Below are positions 1-11,082 of a stretch of 64,000 nucleotides of DNA, in pieces (position 1 is the stretch's first letter; the number at the start of each line of letters is the position of its first letter). The notes beneath the pieces were generated by a model that was not told where the DNA came from, did not search any database, and saw nothing but the letters and a program-made list of their open reading frames with translations. The DNA comes from Niebla homalea. Its lineage: Eukaryota > Ascomycota > Lecanoromycetes > Lecanorales > Ramalinaceae. The stretch is taken from positions 806,001-870,000 of the forward strand of contig JAHGAU010000013.1 in assembly GCA_019925105.1 (NCBI GenBank). Reading direction: 5' to 3'. The position numbers and the translations under genes were made by a program.

Positions 1-521
1 GTTCCGGACTTCAAGGGTTTGAGTGAAAACTTCTAAATCGGGTATGGTAGTGAGGAGAGGGTTTGCATGTGGGTCTGGTCAGGTCAGGACAGAACACGGT
101 GGATCGACATTAGCAGGGCGTCATGGGCGTTCGAGACAGGGGAGCGGATATCTTGCAAATCGAGCTGGTCAAATGTACAGAAAACACCTCGTTATCTGAT
201 CTCGTTCTACGCCTGTGCTCCTGGAAATTCTCCCTACTCTGTACATGCTGGAAAATTATAGCATCCGCTGATCTGTAAATGCCGTCCAGGTTTTATACAG
301 GCTTCGCTAATGAGTCAGAGCTGCGTAAGGAAGCCATGCCAATGCAGCCAGTGAACGAATGATGCAGAATGGTATATCGCTAAGCCAATGCGTCAAAATC
401 AATGTATGTCCAAGGCGGCTGAGTCTTCCAAAACATGCCATGAAAAGACGTCTTCCACAGATGTAGAGCCGCGCTGATTCGCGATGATCGCTTCTAACAG
501 AATGAAATGACTGTGCAATGA
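1..521. other. Intergenic, no gene recognised
   Basis: This stretch lies downstream of the DBF4 stop codon on the minus strand. It holds only short open frames, such as one at 67-261, without family resemblance or coding-like composition. It probably contains the DBF4 3' untranslated region and spacer. A neighbouring gene may lie outside the window. Confidence 0.5.
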
Positions 522-2736
522 TCAGAATCCGTCTTCTTGGATCTCTTTACGTGGTCGGACGAGTTGCGCGAGAAGCTTGTCGAGATCTCTCCAGTTGGTT
601 GGATCCAAAGCAAACTTTCTGTGTTTGCGATCCATCATGGTGTGCTGTTGGAGGTCAGACACTGTCACTCGTACAGAGACACAAGAAACTTACTTCCTCA
701 AAATCGTCATACTTGGCCCGGCAATTTTCACAGTAGCCGGGCTTGGGTTCCCTCTTAGATTGCGAGTGAGGAACAGACTCTTCGCGAGTTCTGACGTCTT
801 CCACTTCTGCAAGCCAGACATCCTCACCCTCTTCGGATTGGGTAGACTCTTCGTGTATCTCTCTAAGAGCCTCCTGATTCTGCCTGTTGGTTTGCCTTGT
901 GTGAGCGATGTGATATTCTGCTCGAGCAATGGCCGCGTGACTGTACATCTGCTGACGAGTCTGGATGGAATTGAGAACAGGTCCAGTGTTCTTTTCCAAG
1001 ACTTTCCTCTTCAGACCATGAACTTCCTTGCTAGTACCAGCTTTCGCTCCAGGAGCCGCAGCTGTTGAAGAAATCATCTGCGAGCGGATGGCAGAAGTGA
1101 TGTTGGAGGGTTGCAGGCCTGATGCAGCAGGCTCTGCACCACATTCACGGAATTTGTTTACGAATACACCACTGGCCGGCTTTTCTGGACTGCGTGTCTG
1201 CTCAGGAAGTCTGGAGGGTGGGGGACAAAGTTGTGGAGTTGCCTCTCGTCTGATTTGAGCACTACTCAATCTGCTCGATCGATCTGTTTCTCCAATCTCC
1301 CTTTGTTGCTGTCGTGACGGTTGCGAGCACTCAGGGCCCTCTACAACAGCCTCGGTCTGAACTTGATCAGATTCGTCATTCTCTTCGCCGGTTTCCTGCA
1401 GCATCTTTGGACTTTGTGCCCGAGACCGTGTTGCAGGACGAGATCTCACTTTGTCGTGTCGTGTCAATTCTTCTTCCTGCCGAATGCGTTCGACTAGTCG
1501 GTCTTCCATGTTTTTATCCTCGATGAATGGGCATTTGCCATGTTCTTGTGCCCGGAATTGAGGCCACTCGCCTTTGTCATCCTTGTCCTTACGCTTTGGC
1601 CAGTCCTTTACCATTACAGGCTTAGTCCTGTCATCCATATCTCGAATGTAGATGTATGGGCCTTTGAAAGGGATCAATTCGTGTTGGCAAGCCGACCCAT
1701 CACGGTCTAATGGACCATGCAGCCTCTCATCGCGTAGCATGCGGGATAGGTCAGCGTCCCTGTCTCCCCTAAGCTGAACGTGTGCTTTGCTACGTGACAG
1801 CGTGGCTCCCGCTGGCTGGAAGTCATTAGGTATATCAAACATGGTGCTCATTATCCGTTGAAATTTCTCCAATTGCCATATTTTCATGTGCAGCTCCTGT
1901 GCCTTGTAGAGGATATCACTACTACTAGCTGGTCCTCGTCGAGGTTCAAGCTCGCGAGGAGCATTGCTGGCAGGCCTTCTCGCACTGGGAACGTCGAAGT
2001 TGAACTTGGGCTTGGATGACTGGAGAGAGGGCTGGGGTTCGCACGTGTGCTCGATAATGGCGGGATTGATTGTCTGTGGATGACTAGGCGCTACAGATGT
2101 CGCTGCGGGGTGCGCATGCCCTGCCAGGTCTCTATGATCGGCGAGATAAGGGATGGGTCGAGTAGTGACCACATGAGTGACCTCCTTGGAAAAGAATTTC
2201 TCCTCTCTCTATACCAAGCGGTTAGTCAGGGCTCACTCCGTATCATGGGGCTCTCAACTTACAGCACCGAGGTTGCGAACTGTTCTAGAGTACCTTGATC
2301 GAGTCTCCTCCGGCAAGCCTTCAAAGTAGAAGACGAAAGCAGGGAAAGCTTTCTTGTAATGTTTTTGCCATTGTCGAACTTCTCCGAGCGTCTCATGGGT
2401 CTCCTTCTCTTGCTTTTGCACCCTTTGCTGCTGCTGAAGACTCGAGTCTTCTTTAGCGGCGAGCAAGCGACGCTCAAAGGCCGTAGGCTGTGTGTTTGGG
2501 GTCGCTTTTGAGAAGATGCGGCTTTCCTTGACCCTTTGCAATTGTTTGAGGGGAGAGAGTCTTGATCTGGCCTGAGTGGAGTCCAAGGCTTGTCGCTTTG
2601 CTTTGGGTAACAGGTCGAGAGACAGGTTCTCTTGAGCCACTGTCTGATCCCTTGATCGCTTGGAGGTAGCGACATGACGGGCGGGCGAATTAGCAGCGTT
2701 AGGGACATTGCTCAAAGGCACTCTCCTCGATGCCAT
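522..2736 (-). CDS. DBF4: Dbf4/Dfp1-type regulatory subunit of the Cdc7 kinase (DDK)
   Basis: Three exons read on the minus strand: 2736-2263, 2208-694 and 644-522, giving about 703 aa. Both introns have GTAAGT donors and keep phase 0. The start MASRRVPLSNVPNA matches the usual N-terminus of ascomycete homologues; an upstream in-frame start at 2787 is less likely. Three family landmarks are visible. Motif N (BRCT-like) runs across the first intron, from WQKHYKKAFPAFVFYFEGLP into KFFSKEVTHVVTTRPIP. Motif M is at PYIYIRDMDDRTKPVMV. The C-terminal zinc finger is PGYCENC, continuing in the last exon as HTMMDRKHRKFA. The partner is Cdc7/Hsk1, which the complex activates to phosphorylate MCM at replication origins in the nucleus. 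One oddity is that the two zinc-finger histidines are six residues apart, where I would expect five from known homologues. Low-complexity linkers separate the motifs. Confidence 0.88.
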
Positions 2737-3177
2737 GTTTTCGAATTCGAACTTAAGAGGAATAGGTGATATAGTCAATGTTGCCATATGTAAAGATGGG
2801 AGGGTTGTACAATAATAGCTGGGAGGTGGGGGGCAGCTCTGTTTGCGTCTTCAAACGCGACATGAACACGCAGTCCCAGGATGATGACAGGGCTAAAATG
2901 ATAGCATTATGTGTATGATAGCTACAGGACCCTACCAGCACACCTCAAGCACTCCGAGAAAGAGTGGGGGGTGCTCAATGGTAGCGGCTTTGTTTGCACC
3001 ACAAGTTCACAACAAGAGAGAAGACGAGCGCTTTTGGGGCGTTTGTTGTTGCTCGTTTGGGACAGCAACGGCTAAAGACCGCCTAACTCCTGAGAGCTCC
3101 AAGTGGCTTGGCGGTCCCACCAAAACCCCCAATCTTCACCCGGGCTAGTCTGAGATCGACCGCCCTTGGTCCCCGAA
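2737..3177. other. DBF4 upstream region / flank of the AT-rich element
   Basis: Normal-composition DNA lies between the DBF4 start and the left terminal repeat of the AT-rich element. It should hold the DBF4 promoter. No gene is recognised; the short open frame at 2909-3148 has no recognisable similarity. The change from this composition to the AT-rich block is abrupt, within a few tens of bases after 3221. Confidence 0.5.
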
Positions 3178-3221
3178 GGGGGTCTGAGCAAGAATCTCCA
3201 TTTTTCGGCCAGTAACCTATT
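3178..3221 (+). repeat. Left terminal inverted repeat
   Basis: It begins GGGGGTCTGAGCAAGAA and runs through CTCCATTTTTCGGCCAGTAA to CCTATT. The reverse complement of 10973-11016 matches it with two substitutions and a one-base indel. CpA steps inside the repeat are intact, so the TIR escaped the mutation that ruined the interior. Confidence 0.85.
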
Positions 3222-5302
3222 ACCAGAAATATTAGCTCCGCGTAGTTGTTATTACTAATAAAATGTTAACTTTTCCGCATATTCCGTACTTTCCGCACCT
3301 ATAAATTACTTATATTACGGATACCCCTTATTATATTAACGGTTTAAATAATATTAATTATTTATTACCTTTATTATAAACTTAAATATAAATACTTATC
3401 TATTAAATAAGCTTTTAAAGCTTTTACGGAACTTATTATCCATTTATACGTCTTATAATTAACGTACCCTTAAGGGAGTCCCCGTTATATATATAATATT
3501 AAAGTTAACGTTTTCTTCGCGGTAATTACGTTAAAATAACGTAGAAAAGACCGATAAAATATTTATAGAAATGGGTAAATTAAACCTTTTAATTTATATA
3601 TTTCTTAAGGAACTTTTAATAATTACCCGGTAAAAAGGAAGGATTATATATTGGAATTAATTGGTTAAATAGCTTTATAAGCCGGATAATATATTATTAA
3701 ATAAGTTATAAATAGGATTTAAAATATTTAAACTTATTAAAATAAATTCCCTTAATCGATTAAAATAGGGTAACCGGGTTTTACGTAAGGAACTTATATA
3801 TTTCCCTATAAAAATTGGATTTTTCTATAGGTATATAGTTAAGTTAATAGGTAAATTTATAAGAAAAATAAGAAAAGAAATATAAAAAATAATAAAATAA
3901 AAAGCTTTTTACTTTATAATTTTCTTAAAATAATTACTTAAATTAATATAAGCTATAAACCGCTTTAAAAAAAAAAAAGATAATTAAACTTATAAATAAG
4001 AAAATAAATAAAGAATTAAATAAGTTTATTAAAAACGTAATTATAATTATATTAAGTATTATTTATTATTATTAATAAAAGAAACTTATTAATAACTTTT
4101 AAGTTTATTCTAATCTTTATTTTTATTATAATAATATTAAGATTTCTATTATTAAGGTTTTAAGTAAATACGGATTAAATATCGGTTATATATTTATATA
4201 ATATATTATCCGTAAAACGGTTTTATAAGGATAAAAAAATATTAAATCCATTAACCGTAATTTAAATATTATAATAGTATATAATAACCTAAAGTAAATA
4301 TAAGGGATATAATATTAACGGTTAAAATAAAATAATAAAATAATTTTTATTATTATAAGCTTAATAATTAAGGGTATCTATATATTAAATAACGGGCTTA
4401 TAAATAAAATATTAAATTATAATAAAAAGTTAAACGTTATTAATATACTTAAAATACTTAATCTTAACTATAAAGACTTAAATATAAATAAAGTACTTTT
4501 ATATACTCTTTATAAAAATCTTTAAATAAGTTAACTTAATTTTAAGGCGTATTTATAAATATTATATAAATCCCTTACTTAATAATTATAATTTTATTTA
4601 TAAGTTAAGCTTTATTTAATTATTAATCTTAAATACTCCTTTTTATATTTTAATTAATTATTAAATAAGCCTATACGATCTTATTTTATCCAAATTATAT
4701 ATTTAAATAAAAGTTCCCTTTAAGGTAACTATAAGATCCTTAAAGATATTTATTTACGGTAATTTAAATTTAATAAAGAAAAAAATCGTTTTTTCTTTAA
4801 GAATAAATTTCGGTTTATATATGGTAATTAAAAGTTATTTATAAGACTTTAAACGATTAAGAAAAATAATATTAAAAAAAAAGAGCCCGGATATAATTAA
4901 TTCCGTTAATTATTATTTATATCGGTTTTATTTTATTATAAAATATATTATTATAAAGTAATTTATTAATATTACTAAGAATTAATTAAAAAAAAAATTT
5001 AAAAGTAATAAATAATCTATTTTTTCCTTAAATTTAAAGTTAATATTTAAGGTTATAAAAGGATTAAGGATATTAATAAAGATTTTTATACCGTTAAAAA
5101 GTTCTTTATATATAACTTCGATAGTTAAGTTTTTATTACGTATTAATAATGGCTTTTTGAAAAAACGTTAAAAGATATAGTTAAGATAACGGAGTAAAGC
5201 CTTAAAGCAATATATGATAAAACGGAAAATAAATTAATTATATTAATATTCAAAAGTATATTAAAGAACCTATATATTTATCTTTTCCTTTTTATTGAAT
5301 AA

Positions 5303-5700
5303 AAGATAGATTCCGAGTTAAGGAATTATTATTACTTTATTCAAATATTTAAGCTATATATTTTATTTAAAGCCGTAATTAAAGCTAATAATATCGGTTA
5401 TATTAATCGTACTTTAAATATTATATTTATTTATATTTTTAAGTTATTATTTAAGAATTATATTATTATTTTATTATTCCTGGCTTATTATATACGTAAT
5501 AAAGGGTTTAATTGGGCCCTTAACCGGGCTATATTAGTTAATTTTATTATAAACGAGATTAATAAGTTAAATAAATAAAAAGAAATAGATTTATTTAATA
5601 AGTATTTTAATAAATTTATTAAAGAAACCTTTTAATATTGAGTTAATTTATTATTTGATTTTATATATATAATAAATTATACCTCTTTAAATAATATATA
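5303..5700 (+). pseudogene. Relic of a DUF6589-like protein of the element
   Basis: From 5303 to 5575 one plus-strand frame stays open for 91 codons in DNA where stops are expected every few codons. It then continues in the same frame across scattered stops. The text contains ELRNYYYF, NWALNRAILVNFIINE and then KEIDLFNKYFNKFIKE. The spacing of a 'RAIL-N-x2-IN(E)' block followed by an 'E-x-D-L-x-N-x4-FIK' block resembles DUF6589, a fungal domain whose function is not established but which is probably transposon-encoded. The stop codons fit C-to-T and G-to-A changes, for example TGG to TAA. Start and end cannot be fixed because RIP removed ATG codons. The domain call rests on memory of the family and is moderate. 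Confidence 0.45.
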
Positions 5701-6840
5701 ATTTAAGAATATATGAATTTTAATTTATAATTTTTTTAAAGTATATTATTTAAAAAAATACCGGATTAAGAACGTAAATAAGGATATTTTTTATTATATA
5801 AATATATTATGAATAAGCCGTAGTTTTCTTTATTAATATACTTTATAACGGGTAAATATAGTTATAAAGGATAACCTATTTAAACGTAGGTTTATTGGTT
5901 TTACCGATTAAATTAAACGGTTTAATAATAATTTACCTGGTAAGAACCTTAATAATAATAATATTAAGGAGTTAAATAAATTAACTATAAATACGGTAAT
6001 AAAGTAATTCTTTAATAATACTTAATATAATAATTAAAACGATAATATATTAAAGAATAGCCTTTTACTTTTTAAAGATACTTTTAAAGTTAAGATTATT
6101 AAACCCGATTATAATATATAATCTCCTTTAATTTTATTATAATAAGGCCGTAACGGGTAAGTAATCTAGGGTAAAGAATAAGGGCTATACGGGTAAAAGG
6201 TAATACCCAACGAATAAAAGTAAGAGCCAGGGATTATACTTAAAAAGGAAATAGTATACAACTTGAATTTAACCCGGAGATTACGTTAAATGAAAGATCT
6301 TACCGGAATTAAGCCCTTTTTTTACCGGGAAACGTTACGGGATTTAATAATAAGGTTACGGTATAATAAGAATCCGGGTAATAAATATTCTATTATTTTT
6401 TTATATTTTTATATTTTAAAGGTTATTAATCCTTAAGATAAATTATATTTTATACTAAATATATTATTAAATTATTTAAATATAATATTAATATTACCGT
6501 CGTTATTTATAATATAAAGATTTTAATAAAGTCTATATTTCTTTTATATTATATAATATTTATTCTTTTTATATTCTTATAATTATTATTTAAAAATATT
6601 ATAATTACGCTGGAGACCTTACGTTTTAAATAAGGCTTTTACGTACCTTATTATTAGCTTTTTCCTGTTTAATAATATATTATCGAGATATATAAAAGTG
6701 TATCACGTAAGCTACCGTTAAATTACCTTTAAAGGGAGGACGTTGCCGGTTAATTTATTCATAAAATTAATTAACGTTATAAATATTAATAAACCGATTT
6801 ATATTATTAATATAGAGTTTATAAGCTATAAACCGTATAA

Positions 6841-6921
6841 AGTATATATAAGAAAGAGAGAAAAGAAAGGAGGATTAAGATATTTATACCTTAAGCCGGT
6901 TTATTTATTAGCTTATTTATT
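6841..6921 (+). repeat. Internal direct repeat, copy A
   Basis: An ~80 bp purine-rich then TA-rich stretch carries AGCCGGTTTATTTATTA followed by GCTTATTTATT. It recurs in direct orientation at 7141-7225. The two copies differ by a small insertion and several substitutions, as expected after RIP of a pre-existing duplication. Confidence 0.6.
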
Positions 6922-7140
6922 ATAATTTTATTAAGGAAAAAAAGGAACTTTATTATTTTATTATTGGCCCTCTTTTACTCCGTAATAAGCCTTTAAAGTA
7001 AATAAGGAGTACGGTAGTTATAACATATAATTAACTTACTTATAGGGTTAATTAACGTTAATATTTAAGATAATAATAAAGAATTTTATTAATAATAAAA
7101 TTTAAGATAACTTTAAAAAGTTACTTATTATAATAAGTAA

Positions 7141-7225
7141 AGTATAAAAAAGAAAGAAAAGAAGGGAGGGTTAAAATATTTATATTTAAAGCCGGTTTAT
7201 TTATTATTTATTAGCTTATTTATTA
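7141..7225 (+). repeat. Internal direct repeat, copy B
   Basis: Second copy of the repeat at 6841-6921, about 300 bp downstream in the same orientation. It shares the AAGCCGGTTTATTTATTA core and has an extra TTATTTA-type unit. It lies within the AT-rich element. Confidence 0.6.
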
Positions 7226-10200
7226 AGTAAAAATAAGGGTTTAAAAATAAAAGTTTAAAGATAAAAGTTTTAAAAAATAAATAATAAAATCTTATATAAT
7301 TAAAGCTTATAATTTAAGAATTTTAACTTTACTTATAAGAATAAGGCTTATAATTATATTATTATCCGTGGTTTAATTAAATAGCTTAAATAACGTTTCC
7401 GTTACGTTTTGGGTTTAATTCCGGTTATAACTTTAACTATAAATTTTATTAAAAAAATATATTTATTAATTCTTTTATTTATCTTTTATATATAAGGATA
7501 AATTTATAAAATGTATATATTTTATAAGCTTATAAAGCCTATAGGGTATATACGGGGAAAAGATGACCTTTTAAGTTTTATAAAGTGATAAAGAAAAACT
7601 ATTATTCTAAATCTAAATTGCTATTTATTTAATATATAATACGTATTATATATTAAGTAATCTTATTAATAATAATAATAAATATAAATCTTAAATATTC
7701 TTTTTTTTATCCTTAATTATAATACTTACTTATATTATTAAATTATAAGAACCTTAAGATATATTTATACGGTAAATATTATAAGGAATATATTATAATA
7801 ATAATACGGATATAGTAATAAGTTTACGATAATAATAATAAGTTTATAACCGTAATATAAATATAATAATAAGCTTATAATAACTTAATAAATTAATAAA
7901 GCTTTATGGATAAGGTTTTACGGTTTTAACTTAATAAATAAGCTTAAGGGCTTAATATAAATAGAATATTTACTTAAGATATAGGCTTTTTAGCCGGGAT
8001 ATAATATTTTTAACCTATAAAAATAAAAGTATATAAGGGTAAAATATTGCGATAAATAGATATAATAGGCCTTTACTTTTAACCCGGCGGCTTTATATAG
8101 TGAAATCTTTTAATTAATATACTTTATAAAGTATTATTAGGTTATATACTTATTCTTTTTAAGATTTAATAGCCGTTAAAGCTATTTAAACCCTTAAAGC
8201 TCCTTTTATTTTATATTTGGTTTATATATCCTTAATAAGCGGCCTTAAGTAAAATTAATAAATATCTTGGTTAATAGCTTTTTTTAAGTAACGGTAAACG
8301 TTATTATAAGCGTTTAATTAAGTAGAAAAGTTATTAAGATATTTATTAATAAAATCGGTATTTATTTATCTTTAAAAGTATTAACTATAAATTAAGGGAT
8401 ATATTAATTTATTTATTTTTTTATCCTTTTAAGTTTAATTGCTTCCTTTACGTTATTAATATTTTTCTTTTTAACTATTATTTATAATTAAACGGTAAGT
8501 ATTATCTATATTATATAAAGGATTAAGTCTTTTTTTTTTTAATAAAATTATTTTTTTAATTAATTATATATTAAGTTTTATCCTTATTTAATAAAGTTTT
8601 ATTAATTTTTATTTATATAACGATAATAAAGTTTATTAAGAATACCTTATTAATAAGTATATATTTTAATATAAAGTCTTTTATTATCTTAAGGAATCTT
8701 TTATCCCGTTAAGCTTATAACGTAACTATAATATTAACCTTTATTTTATTTAAAATAAAAAGTAATTAATTTAATAATATATTTAACTTATAAATAATTA
8801 ATAAAGGGTCCGTATTCTTATATTTATTATAGTAGGGTTTAATAAAGCCGGTATCTTTTTTATCGTATAAATAACGGAAAACGACTTTTTATATATATTT
8901 TTTGGAGTTAATAATTTTATAAAAGTTTTTATATTTAATATTCCTTTTTTAAGCTTAATTAATTATTCTTTCTTATTAATATTTATAGGTTTCTTATTTA
9001 TATTAAGGCTTTTAATCCGTTTTAAGTTTTTATAATTCCTATTTATTATAAAAATAAAATAGTTAGTTTTCCCTTTTATATAAATTATTCGTTTTATTTT
9101 TTAAATAAAGATTAAAATTGGTGATTCTTTAATTATTAAAAGACCCTATTAAATTACTTAATAGATATTAAATATATTTATTTTAATATTAAAAACGTTA
9201 ATAATAATAAAGATATAAAATTAAGAGTCCGGGGTTATAAAACGGTTAATAAGTCGTTCTTTTTATTATTTCTATAGTTTTAAATAAAAGGGCTTTATTA
9301 ATAATTTATTTTCCTTTTTATTTTAATCTGCTTTACGGAACTTAAACCATAAGTAATTAATGATATTCCGTTTTATATTAATATTATTAACGTAAATAAT
9401 AGTCTTTATAATAAAATCCTTTTTATAAAATTAAATAAAGAATTAAAGGTCTTAAAAATCCTTTTTATTCTTTATAAACTCTTTAATATCTTATATGATT
9501 TCAGGACGATTAATTAATATTTAAATAATCTTATAATACTTAAATCCGGCCTTTATAAGATAAGGTTTAATAATATCTTATTTTAAAGTAATTATTATTT
9601 TAAATTAAGCGATCCGACGTCTTAAAATATATCCTTTAAGGTTATTTAAATATACGTAATAAAATCGGAAAATAAAATAATTTTATTATAAAATAAAATA
9701 TATTTTATTAATTATAATTATATATAAATAATTATTTAAGAATAACTTATTATATTAAATATAATACTTAAATATATTATTAAAAATAATTTCCGGATTA
9801 ATTAAAACGTAAATATATTATTCCTTAATAATATCCTTTAAGTTCTTTTCTTTATATAAATTATTATTTAAGATAAATATATTAATATTTTATAAAATAT
9901 TTAACTTTTATTTTTAACCTTATTATAAAATATTTATAAAATAAATAAGGAAAACCACCCTTTTTTTTATTAATAAGGGAATAGATTAAAAGATTAAGCT
10001 CTTTTTAAAGCCGGTAAGAACTAAAAGGATAATATTTATATTATAATAAAAATATATAACGGCTTTAATTTATTAAGGTTTAAGAAAGGATATAACCTTT
10101 TATATAAATATACTTTATATATAGCTTTAAATCTTAATTAACTTAAATATAACGTTTATAAGCTTATAAGGAAATAAAATTAATTTTATTAATAATAAAA

Positions 10201-10972
10201 TAATTATTATAATACCGATTAATAATAGAGGGAAAGATTAAATTATAAGCTAGATATAAAGGGATTTTCCGTAAGTTAAGTTTTAAATTAATAATTATTA
10301 CGATAAAAGTAAATTTATATAAATAATAATTAATAATTATATAAAGTATATTTTAATTATATTATTTAAGGTAAAAAAAATAATAATTAAGTGCCTTTAT
10401 TATTAAAAAGGGATTATTATTAATTTAATATAAGTTTACCCGCTTTAATTAATTTATTTAATTATAAAGGATCTATATATACTTAATACTTATTATTAAA
10501 AAATAATAAAGTAATTATCTTAAGGTTTATTAATTATAAATAATATATTCCGATTTTTACTTATTTATTATTATTAAATAAATTATTACTTATTAAGTAA
10601 AGTTAAAACTTAAAAACGGTAATTATTAATTATAAAAAGTTACCTTAAGGGTATAAAGTGGTCCGGAACGAGTTATATTAATATTAAAGATATATATAAA
10701 GTTTAATTAATTTTTAATTAATAAATTTTATAATATTATTATTAACGCCGGACGACTTAAATAATATATAAGAATTATAGTTTATAATATGTAATAATAA
10801 ATTAACTTAAAGTTTAATTAAAAAATAAAAACGGTAATTGATTTAATATAATTAAAAAATATATATTATATCTTTTAATTATTTTATAATAATAATTATC
10901 GCGTAATATTACGTACGATAATAAGGGTAAATTATTAAGGGTTTATTTAAGTATACGTTTCTTATATAAATT

Positions 10973-11016
10973 AATGGTTTACTGGCCGAAAAATGGAGTT
11001 TCTTGCTCAGACCCCC
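10973..11016 (-). repeat. Right terminal inverted repeat
   Basis: Read on the minus strand it matches the left repeat: GGGGGTCTGAGCAAGAA, then CTCCATTTTTCGGCCAGTAA and ACCATT. The outer edge merges into a run of six C residues that also starts the adjacent foldback, so its exact outer base is uncertain by one. Confidence 0.85.
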
Positions 11017-11082
11017 CACAAAACGAGCCCCGGTAGGCTAGCGTCCGATTATGTAAGCCTACCGTTAGGGCCCTTTTGTGGG
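11015..11082. repeat. 68 bp foldback abutting the right end of the element
   Basis: The left arm starts CCCACAAAA and ends CGGTAGGCT at 11039. The right arm starts AGCCTACCG at 11056 and ends TTTTGTGGG at 11082. The arms pair over two 9 bp perfect blocks joined by a partly paired GC-rich middle, with a 16-base loop. It overlaps the outer C run of the right TIR. It could be a small foldback element, a structural part of the transposon end, or a pre-existing palindromic target. Confidence 0.65.

Larger units (their letters stand above)
3178..11016. mobile_element. Large TIR-bounded DNA transposon destroyed by RIP
   Basis: A 7.84 kb block of very low GC made almost only of TA, AA, TT, CG, GG and CC steps. 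CpA and TpG are nearly absent while CpG survives, the direct footprint of RIP (C-to-T in CpA on both strands). The block is framed by inverted copies of a ~44 bp sequence at 3178-3221 and 10973-11016, so it reads as a single DNA transposon rather than a retrotransposon. ATG codons are almost eliminated and stops abound, so no intact gene survives. A coding-like frame on the plus strand near 5303-5700 resembles DUF6589 proteins. Another coding-like but unassigned frame runs on the minus strand around 8380-8160. Repeats resembling TTCCGCA/TTCCGTA lie just inside the left end (about 3275-3298). No target-site duplication is evident. Nested insertions inside the block cannot be excluded. Confidence 0.75.

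Noticed and set aside
6743..6925. 60-codon open frame inside the AT-rich block
   Set aside because: It is Ile/Tyr/Lys-rich text expected from RIP-mutated DNA and overlaps the internal direct repeat; no family resemblance.
3178..11016. Interpretation of the AT-rich block as an LTR retrotransposon or a centromere
   Set aside because: No direct long terminal repeats are visible, and the ends are inverted repeats with intact CpA. A centromere would not be expected to be framed by matching TIRs. Not formally excluded.
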